NCBI RefSeq assembly: GCF_963924675.1 | Contig: NC_089220.1 | Location: 168,068,761-168,132,760 of the forward strand | DNA from: Phocoena phocoena | Taxonomy: Eukaryota > Chordata > Mammalia > Artiodactyla > Phocoenidae | Reading direction: 5' to 3' | DNA: 64,000 nucleotides | In this document: positions 56,166-64,000 of the stretch, piece by piece | Position numbering within the stretch: the first letter of the stretch is position 1 | Layout: each line of letters starts with the position of its first letter | The notes under the pieces: model-generated | Databases searched by the model: none | The model's input: only the letters and a program-made list of their open reading frames with translations | What the model was told of the DNA's origin: nothing | Program-made: the position numbers and the translations under genes

Positions 56166-58732
56166 TGGGGCATGTGATTCAACAGCTGGTCTCATAAGAG
56201 AACAGAGTAGTTGAAACACCTTGTAAAACAATGTATCCAGATGTGAGCAGCCGAGCTCAACTCAAAATGACTGAACAATAAGGACAAGTCATCATCTCTC
56301 CCAAGAAGTTTGGAGGAAGAACAGATCCTGGGAAGTGAATTCAGTGGCTCCACAGATATCAAGGGCCAAGTTCCCCTCATCTTTTCTCTCTGCCTTTTGT
56401 CCTCCGGCTGCTCCCTCCTGACTGTAAGTTGGCTAATGCAGCTCAAAATGTCCTGTTCTCAGGCAACACTGAGGCCAGAGGACAAACGAGAGCTCATTCT
56501 TATGTTATGTCCCATCTTAAGAGGGAGGAAAATGTCCCCAGAAGAACTAGCAGAAATCTCCTATGTCACAGACTGGAGTTGTGACTTATGCCCTTGCTGA
56601 GCCCTCACTGGCAAGGGGACCAGGGGACCTGGCTCGGAGAAGGCCCACCTTCGCTGGAGCTGAACTGGGATTCTGGAGCCAGGAGGAGGAATGTTTAGTA
56701 GGCAAACGACACTGTCGGCCACGTCCTTCCAGCCCTGACGGTCTTGAGAATTCCACACTCCGGTCAAGCTTTTCAGATGATTGCGTCACTGCCGAGAGCT
56801 TCCATGTTGCTTTGAGTGAAGCCACTTGTGGACAGAACAAGGAGTTAGAGATGGGACCTCAGGACCGGCTGTGCTCACGGGGTCTGGTCCCAGCCTCTCC
56901 AGGTCTTACTTTCTGTTTGCGCAAATAGGGGCTGGGCACATGACCCCTGGCATGTCTTCTAGGACTTTTGGGGCCCCCCTTCTTGTTTAAATGAACTAAG
57001 TGGTCCTGAACCGTCCCAGAGGAGGCCCCTCATGGACTGGCCTGTGGCTGCTCACGTGATGCTCATCCCAGTACGGCTGAGGGGAAGAGAGCCACATTTT
57101 CAGGCCCAAGCTTTCTGGCCACGCTTCTAGGCTGCCTCGGCTTCACACCTTGACCTTCCTCAGTGAGTCTAATGTGATTAATACTGAAGACCCGCTAATA
57201 AAGTGCATGACCCAGGGGGAAAATCTTACTAAGTTTAGTTGAATCGAGGAAAGGCTTGTGGGAGAAAGAGTTGTGATTACTCAGGCTAAGTCTAGAAAAT
57301 GTTCATTTCTGTGGTGACAGAGCAGACCAGTGAAAACTATGAAATAAATGTGAGGAAAATAATTGGATTTTGAATGTTAGGATATACGAGGGGTTGTTTT
57401 CTAAATACTTAAATGCAATTAAGATAGAAATACACTATATAAAATTTTTGCCTTCTCTCATCCTTTTTTCCTGTAAGGGAAAAAAATATCTAACTAACAG
57501 AAATGGAAAGCAAACAAGTTAAAAACATTTCCAGTAAAGGAAATATGCAAGAAGTAGTTACAGAAATGTCCGTAATGGTTTTAATTTTTCAGGTTTATGG
57601 CACACGTTCCCAGACACATTGCTTAATAATGATTATCTTGGACAGGCTCAGGTTTTTCTTGTCGCTGTTTGCTTCTTTCCATGAAGCAAACATCTGGGGG
57701 AAACATCTTAAACTGGATCCTTTACTTCCTAAGAATAATAAAACCTTTTTATATCTATTTTTTTTCTGATACTTAGAAATATGTGCTCTTATATTACATC
57801 TGTAGTTTGGCTAAGGCTATATCTCTAGGTGAACATCTCCTTTGAAATGATTATCTGAAAAAGTAATCTATTAATAAGTATTTGAGCATTTAGTAGGATG
57901 TAAAACAAACATCTAGTTACATGTGCCAAGTTTGAGACTTTGGACCCTTGACATTGTGTAGATCTATACAAAACACAATAGATCACAATAGCACGGTTGA
58001 TTTTTAGCATAAGTCAAGCCTAACCCACAAATGCCACTTATCAAATGGGTGAATAGTAGTTTCAAAGAAATGGGAGCCTCACCAGAGTTATCATGAATAC
58101 GTGGCACTATTAGTAGTCTACCCATTAGCGTATTGGCTCAAGTTTGGGGGAAATTTGAACCATTTTGAACCGCTAAATTCCAGGTAAACCAGAAGATATT
58201 GCTGCCATGCTATGGGTATAAGTCCCTGGCTGTCTGTCCGGAGATCTCCTCAGCTGCCGGATCTTTGGTTCCTGCTGGATTTCAGATGGTCCGGTATAGT
58301 AGCTCAGATGAACTATAGACATCTTTTACATACAAGCAGAGGTTATATGTAACAAAACCCCAAACCAAGTCAAAACTGTGACTTGAACACAATTCATAGC
58401 TGTTGCCTTTATGTTTTGCAAATATTGTCTATGTTCTGTTATATATTGCTAAGGAGCAGGGTTAAAAGTTCTATAACATTCATTCTAAACAAACAGCTGG
58501 AAAAAGCTTGCAAATTGATAAGGGGTTATGTTCTCTTTTTAGTTTCTCGTTCACTAAATAACAGATGAATTTTCTAATTGGTAAAAATGAAGAACTGTTC
58601 AAGATGCTAGTGTTAATTAATAGCAGTTTATGATCAGCAAAAAAATGTTATTTTAGTTTGAACACATTTTCATAATCTTTTCTAGGTTCCTCTGTAATTT
58701 ACTAAAGCAGACAGTTGAAAAGGAAACGACAG
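56166..58732. other. unassigned sequence, one ancient repeat
   Basis: 56390-56690 resembles the unnamed repeat at 24790 (GAGGAAAATGTCCCCAGAAG, CACTGGCAAGGGGACCAGG). The frame at 56563-56928 (121 codons) crosses it and shows no domain. The rest is unassigned and has no gene. Confidence 0.5.
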
Positions 58733-58940
58733 GGCTTCCCTGGTGGCCCAGTGGTTGGGAGTCCGCCTGCCGATGCAGGGGATGTGGGTTCGTGTCCCGG
58801 TCCGGGAAGATCCCACATGCCGTGGGCCCCGTGAGCCATGGCCGCTGAGCCTGCGCGTCCGGAGCCTGTGCTCCGCAACGGGAGAGGCCGCAGCAGTGAG
58901 AGGCCCGCGTACCGGAAAAGAAAAAAAAAAAAAGAAAGAA
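58733..58940 (+). mobile_element. CHR-2-type SINE with small internal deletion
   Basis: Plus-strand copy ending in an A-rich tail with G interruptions. After ATGCCG the usual CGGAGCGGCTGGG is shortened to TGGGCC, losing about 8 bp. The target duplication is unclear, since both flanks are A/G-rich. Confidence 0.88.
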
Positions 58941-59039
58941 AAGACAATAAAATAATTACTTTGTCTACTCATCATTGTCCCCGAGATAATGGTTGTTTTG
59001 ATGTCATGAATAGGAAATTGCAAGAATAAAACAAATATT

Positions 59040-59225
59040 TTTAGAGTCAATTATGAGCCAGTCACTTTCGATGCATCTTGCAGGGGTGTGACGTATTATC
59101 CTCATTTTTAAAAAGGAGGAAGGTTAGGCTCAGTGTGGTTAAATTGCTCGCCCAAATTCTCACCACTAACAAGTGGCGGTCCTGGGTTTTAAAGCCACAC
59201 TTGCCTAACTCCAAAGCATAAGCCA
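59040..59225 (-). repeat. MIR SINE
   Basis: ATGAGCCAGTCACTTTCGAT, ATCCTCATTTTTAAAAAGGA, ACAAGTGGCGGTCCTGGGTT and CACACTTGCCTAACTCCAAA: nearly complete reverse-complement MIR. Confidence 0.75.
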
Positions 59226-59649
59226 TCCAGACAGAGCACGAGAAAGATTTCCTCTGTCATCAACGTGCTGAGAGAAATTCAACTAGGTCAAATGTAAGCT
59301 ACTGTGCAGTACGTTTCTTCCAGGAATCTCAAATTGCAGACGAACAATCTGGTGTGATGGTTGCTATCTCATGCTCATTAAACAGTCACACGGTCTCCGG
59401 CCAGTTAAGAGAGGAACAGCGCGGAGCTGAGGGACCTTCCCAGACAGCATTAACCCTGTTCTCAGAAGTGTGTTGAAAGGAAGATGACGCAGCGTTCTCG
59501 ACTTCCCAGCAGTAAGGTACACTTTCTAGGTCTAACAATCACCTCTTTCAGACTTTTCTGAAACTGTGGTCTCTTCCAAAATATGAAAAATTATATAATG
59601 TAGTGAGAAATAGTTTACTCTTGATTGATAAACTGTGAAGGTTTCTGTG
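59226..59649. other. unassigned sequence
   Basis: No gene or repeat recognised. Confidence 0.5.
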
Positions 59650-59727
59650 CAAAGCTTTAAAGGGTCTTAGGGAGAAATGCCTGGATGTCAAAGCTTTAAA
59701 GGGTCTTAGGGAGAAATGCCTGGATGT
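59650..59727. repeat. perfect 39-bp tandem duplication
   Basis: Two adjacent 39-bp units are identical (each contains TTTAAAGGGTCTTAGGGAGA and GCCTGGATGTC). No divergence means it is young. Confidence 0.95.
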
Positions 59728-59920
59728 CTAATTTCAGCACTCGTGGAATTTAGAAAGTAACAAGACAAAATGTAATGCGTAGGTTAGACCACACAATAGA
59801 AATTTGTAATACAGCCAGTATGAAGCCTGTGAAGCAGTCTTCTCTGTGTTTATGTGTATCAGGTGCATTGTGGATAAATTCAGTAATCTCCAACTTTTAA
59901 TTCTTCATCCTTGAACATTG

Positions 59921-60065
59921 TATTTTTTATTGAAGTACAGTTCATTTATAATAGTAAATTAGTTTCAGGTGTACAGCATAGTGAGTCAATATTTTTACAG
60001 GTTATATTCCATTAAAAGTTATTATATTATATTATATTATTATAGGAAGGCTAATACATAGGAAA
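59921..60065 (-). mobile_element. L1 3' end fragment
   Basis: TTTTTATTGAAGTACAGTTC, TTAGTTTCAGGTGTACAGCA and TTACAGGTTATATTCCATTA: L1 3' UTR on the minus strand, ending in a (TTATA)n run at 60018-60045. Confidence 0.75.
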
Positions 60066-61009
60066 CTATAGAACCTGCTGTTTTCCGATAAATGGTGAAA
60101 ATTCCATGCACAGGTGGATGGAGCACTAGACCTGGGACCAGTACTGAGGAGAGCCTGAGGAGAGCCTCATTTCTTCCATGAACTCAATGTGTCAACCTGA
60201 CAAAGGTTTCCTTCCTCAGCCACAATACAAGAGGACTGAACAGAGACCAAGGACCCCCTCAAGCGAGCACCTCACCAAACATCTCTGTGAGTGGCCAGCG
60301 GGGAGAGAGAGGAAGTTGGACCTCAGAAGAACAGTGATTGTGTTAGCTTTACAGTGGCCGCTGGATTTGTACCTCATGACCCTCAGGGACTCTAAGCAAC
60401 CCAGATTTGAACTCTAATTTTACAAAAGCTGCGCATTTACACAAATGACCCATAACGTGTTTTGCTAAAACTGAGACCTGTAATCATACCCTAAAAATGC
60501 ACTAAGTATACTATGTTCTGTAAGTTTAAAGTTTAGAAATAATTAAAAGGACTAAATAAGTTATTATTTATTAAGTACAAAAAACTACCAAAAATATGGT
60601 ATATTCCAACTCATATAAAATATGAATTAGAAATATAGGAAACGTTGAAGGCCACACAGAGAAGGCATTTTTGCTGTACAGTGTCTTTTGGTACAAACTT
60701 TTCCTAGATTCATAGACATAGTGAAAATCTTCCTTAAAATTTCAAATTCTTCACAGGAAAATAAAATCATATCGAGATGTGCTTTCTAGACACAGTTGGT
60801 CATGAGGTAACTAGAGGCAATAAATCCTTTTATAGGTCAGTACTGCTCTGACACAGAGGTTAACAAAAAACATCTTAAAGTAAGGTAGAATTTTAATCTT
60901 TCAATGTGACTTTGCTATAGCATGTGCTCAAGAAATTAAGTTAGATTCAGATTTAATTAAATTTTGAGTTTGGTTAGTGCTGGTCACCAGGTGAGCACTC
61001 ATGATTGTC
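60066..61009. other. unassigned sequence
   Basis: 60110-60180 has a MIR-like look plus a short GAGGAGAGCCT duplication. No gene; the frame 60178-60417 has no domain. Confidence 0.5.
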
Positions 61010-61140
61010 TAATCATTTAGGTGTATTTTTTGTTCCAGTTTCACAGACGAGAGAGTTGAAGAAATGAAATCTAAGTGATGTTGTTTGCCCTGGTCACCAG
61101 GAGTCTTAGCACCTAATTTAAATCCCCAACTGGTACCCAC
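61010..61140 (-). repeat. MIR SINE fragment
   Basis: CAGTTTCACAGACGAGAGAG and GCCCTGGTCACCAGGAG, a diverged reverse-complement MIR. Confidence 0.5.
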
Positions 61141-61369
61141 AGTAGATGCGTGTTATAAATTGTTTATTTTATTCATCTTTTCTTACATTTTCCTTATCCA
61201 CGTTCATTTTTAACCTGTTTTATGTACCTCAGTTCCTTATTTTTCTGTAAGATCCCCTCAATTCCTTATTTTTTTTTTGTTTATTGATTTTGTTTTTAAA
61301 GGAGAGAAAATCAAATTGATGGCATAAGTGATATAGAATGACCACGTTTGCCTTAACTACTGCTTTGTT

Positions 61370-61430
61370 TCTAGACTATGACAGAGCCAGGGCTGGAACT
61401 CAGGCTACCTGGTTCCCTTCCTTAAGGGCT
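61370..61430 (-). repeat. MIR SINE scrap
   Basis: ACAGAGCCAGGGCTGGAACT, then CAGGCTACCTGGTTCCC, is the reverse-complement MIR head. Confidence 0.55.
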
Positions 61431-62639
61431 AGATTCTGAATGATCATACAGGTATCTAGCGGGATTGCTCTTTTAAAAAACTGCAGCTCCATCCTCAATA
61501 ATTCAGGAACTGGTTGTTGAGAGAGAGAGAATTGGAAAAATTACAACAAGAAACAAACATACTAATGAACCAAAAAGCCACTCTGGTGGCATTCAAGAGC
61601 AGAGAAGTTGCCACTGCAAGCTGCTTCCTTTCCCCCCATGCCCCTGTCCGCTCCCTTGAAGTTTCAGCGTTGAGGTTAGAGACCAGACCCAACTTCAGTG
61701 GAGTCACAAGAAAGAAGGCAAGTCTGGCCACGCAAGGCTCAAATCAAGGGGTGTTTCTTTCATAGGTGGTAACTTAGTTAACAAGTGACACTTTTTTAGA
61801 CATCAAAAGGCAGACAAGAGTGGGGAAAAAAAGTGCCAAATGCACTTCGCTAACCTAATTGAACATATTTTGTCAACATGCTGTTTTCTGCTGTAGACAC
61901 AGCTCGGATGCAGTCGGTGCAGCTGTAACTCAGAACGTGTGAAGTCTGAGTTGCGAGATGCTGCCTTATCCACACCCCAGGCTGGTGTCATCATTTACTG
62001 TTGTTGTAATTTGCACCCACGTGTTTCAGTAACTCTAGGTAGATCAGACAACGTGTTTTTCAGTTTATTGACATTCACCAGAGTGAAAAAGAGAGAGAAA
62101 TGACTTTAAAAATTACCTTCCACATAGGTGTTTATAAAGTGTCTATTGACTAGATAAATAAGTAAATGGATGAAAAGTAAATGGTGAAGCAAATAAAATA
62201 GATTTTCTTGACCGAGGGCCTGACACAAGAATGTTGTACAACTTTTGTTAGAGAAAGTGGATCCTAATTTGGTCGGAGATAGACCTGCTCCTTCTAATGC
62301 AGAAGAAGTGCTATATAACAGAGTTTTGGGGATGTAGAAACTCAGAAAGCTATGACCTTTGATGTTATTTTTACTAGAAAGATGCAACATGACATGGGAC
62401 AAGTTATAACACTAAGAATATTCCTCTTAAAAAACAGAGATAGATCTGTGGTTTCCCATAGATTAGCAAGTAAATATTGTTGATGATAGTATAGACTCTA
62501 GATTGGAAAGAAGTATAGGACATGAGATTTGCATTCAAGCACAGACAAAGCTGAAACTTACTAAATAATCAGAGGAGAGTACAGAGCAGCACACATAGGG
62601 TAAGTGTTGGACGTGTATGGTTTGAAAGCTCTAGAAACT
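61431..62639. other. unassigned sequence
   Basis: No gene. Opposing frames at 61495-61765 are chance. No firm repeat. Confidence 0.5.
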
Positions 62640-63129
62640 CAGAAAAGGTTGCAACAACGTGGGTGGACCTTGAGGGCATTATGCTAAGTGAAGAAATTCA
62701 GACAGAAAGGCAAATACTGTATGATCTCACTTATATATGGAATCTAAAACAAAAAGATAACTAAGCTCACAGATACAGAGAGTAGATTGGTGGTTAACAA
62801 AGGGCGGGGTTGGTGGTCAGACAAAACAGGTGAAGGGAGTAAAAGGTCCAAGCTTCCACTTATAAAATAAATTAAGTCCTGGGCATGTGATGTACAACAC
62901 GGTGACTACAGTTAATAATGTGGTGTTGCATATTTGAAAATTGCTAAGAGAGTAGGTCTTAAAAGTTCTCATCACAAGAAAAAAGTTTGGTAACGATGTA
63001 TGGTGATGGATGTTAACTACACTTACTGTGGTTATCATTTCACAGTGGATACAAATATCGAATCATTATGTTGTACAGTTGAAACTAATGTGATGTTATA
63101 CATCAGTTTACACCTCAATAAAAACAAAA
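62640..63129 (+). mobile_element. L1 3' end
   Basis: ORF2 terminus (AACGTGGGTGGACCTTGAGG; GATCTCACTTATATATGGAA) followed by the 3' UTR (TTGAAAATTGCTAAGAGAGT) and AATAAA at 63117-63122. Same group as 3437-3733. Confidence 0.88.
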
Positions 63130-63445
63130 AAGTCAGGAAGGGAGTGTGAGAGTCATTAAATCACAGGCAGCATCTGAGTGGGGCATCCAAGAGGCAAAGG
63201 AGGAGAGACTTACGGGGAAGACCACGGTAGGGTCCTGGCCCGAAGGAAATAATATGAACTAAATAACAGAGGAAGTAGGACGAGACCGAACTGTAGTGGT
63301 ACATGGTGCTGTATGTTTTGCGGGAGATGCAAGGACCCGTTACCATCAACAGCACTACAGCTAATTCTTTTTTTCTTTGGTAACAGGAAACTGAGTAGAG
63401 AAGACCCCAAGGCCCGATTGAGTCTGAGAACATTTTTCACCTATC
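63130..63445. other. unassigned sequence
   Basis: No gene; minus-strand frames at 63161-63440 have no domain. Confidence 0.5.
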
Positions 63446-63463
63446 TGACCAAGTTTTTTAAAA

Positions 63464-63905
63464 ACATTTTTATTGGAGTATAGTTGATTTGCAATGCGTG
63501 TTAGTTTCAGGTGTCCAGTAAAGTGAATCAGTTATATCTATCTATCTATCTACCTGTGTATCTATCTTCCTATGAATCTGTAATTGTCTCAGAATAAAAA
63601 GATTTTTAAGTTTTAAAAAAAGCCAGTACATTTCACAAACAACACTTAGGTGATGTACTCTGATATTTTCTATACTCTTCCTTTGTGTGTGTGTGTGTGT
63701 GTTTAATTGAAGTATAGTTGAGTTACAAAGTTATGTTAGTTTCAGGTATTCAGTGATTCATATATGTGTGTGTGTGTGTGTGTATCCATTCTTTTTCAGA
63801 TTCTTTTCCCATATAGGTTATTACATAATATTGACTAGAGTTCCCTGTGCTGTACAGTAGGTCCTTGTTAGTTACCTATTTTATATACAGTAGTGTGTAT
63901 ACGTT
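63464..63905 (-). mobile_element. composite L1 3' insertion between direct repeats
   Basis: Two minus-strand L1 3' ends start at about 63470 and 63702. The first is cut off in a (TATC)n run near 63553, and ~150 bp of other sequence lies between them. That sequence has AATAAA at 63593-63598 on the plus strand. The whole is flanked by TGACCAAGTTTTTAAAA-type repeats at 63446-63463 and 63906-63922, so it may have entered as one event. Confidence 0.65.
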
Positions 63906-64000
63906 TGACCAAGTTTTTAAAAGCATAATACAATGGATGGGTTTGAGCATCAGACTTTTGGCCATCTCTCCTTGACAAGGAGAGAAAAGAACCCAGAAAG

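Noticed and set aside
59650..59727. Direct repeats as a possible CRISPR-like array
   Set aside because: Two adjacent units without spacers in a mammalian genome; a simple tandem duplication.
60975..61000. CTCF-like site (GGTCACCAGGTGAGC), echoed at 61090
   Set aside because: Matches only part of the CTCF core, and the second occurrence lies in a MIR-like segment. Not enough to call.

Overview
This window is nuclear DNA from a mammal, very probably a cetacean (dolphin or whale). The main evidence is a set of tRNA-derived SINEs of the CHR family: eight copies of the ~200 bp CHR-2-like type (seven full, one shortened), one long CHR/ART2-like copy and one short CHR-like copy. Several are near-identical and still have clean target-site duplications (TSDs). 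They sit among L1 3' ends of the cetartiodactyl type and much older MIR, L2, L1M, MER5 and Tigger-type repeats. The species cannot be fixed from the sequence alone.

I find no protein-coding gene, no exon I can defend, and no functional RNA gene. The longest open frames (up to 178 codons) are interrupted after a few hundred bases, match no protein I recognise, or translate SINE or L1 sequence. The window therefore reads as intergenic or deep intronic DNA.

Layout. 1-9.2 kb: mostly unassigned sequence with MIRs, two L1 3' ends, a solo ERV1-type LTR on the minus strand (about 4.3-4.7 kb) and microsatellites. 9.2-14.3 kb: one decayed, minus-strand, ancient L1 broken by four later insertions (a small TIR transposon, a younger L1 with a probable 3' transduction, and a CHR-2 SINE inside it, with another just beyond). 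14.8-21 kb: mainly unassigned. 21-25.2 kb: dense repeats (L1M, three CHR SINEs, L2, MIR). 25-35.9 kb: the quietest part, with a short CpG-rich patch near 27.2 kb, a retroposed 3' end ending at 29.63 kb, a MER5-type element, and a homeodomain-motif cluster at 35.46-35.52 kb. 36-37.5 kb: the 3' half of an L1 ORF2 on the minus strand. 37.5-44.2 kb: unassigned sequence with MIR and L2. 44.5-46.1 kb: a three-level nest (old L1 > younger L1 > shortened SINE). 47.5-54.3 kb: two related L1 3' ends in opposite orientation with an old L1, a twin-primed L1 and a Tigger2/MER28-type element between them. 55.5-64 kb: two plus-strand CHR-2 SINEs, L1 3' ends, a perfect 39-bp tandem duplication and a composite L1 at the right end.

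There is no multi-gene system to describe. What the window does show well is insertion order: nesting and TSDs date several events relative to each other. The points I rate highest are the 3'-transducing L1 (11.02-11.79 kb), the twin-primed L1 with a nested DNA transposon (51.5-52.8 kb), the shortened polyadenylated SINE (45.26 kb), the repeated origin of microsatellites at one homologous position of the L1 3' UTR, and two possible regulatory patches (27.2 and 35.5 kb). Family names are from memory of consensus sequences; no database search was possible.
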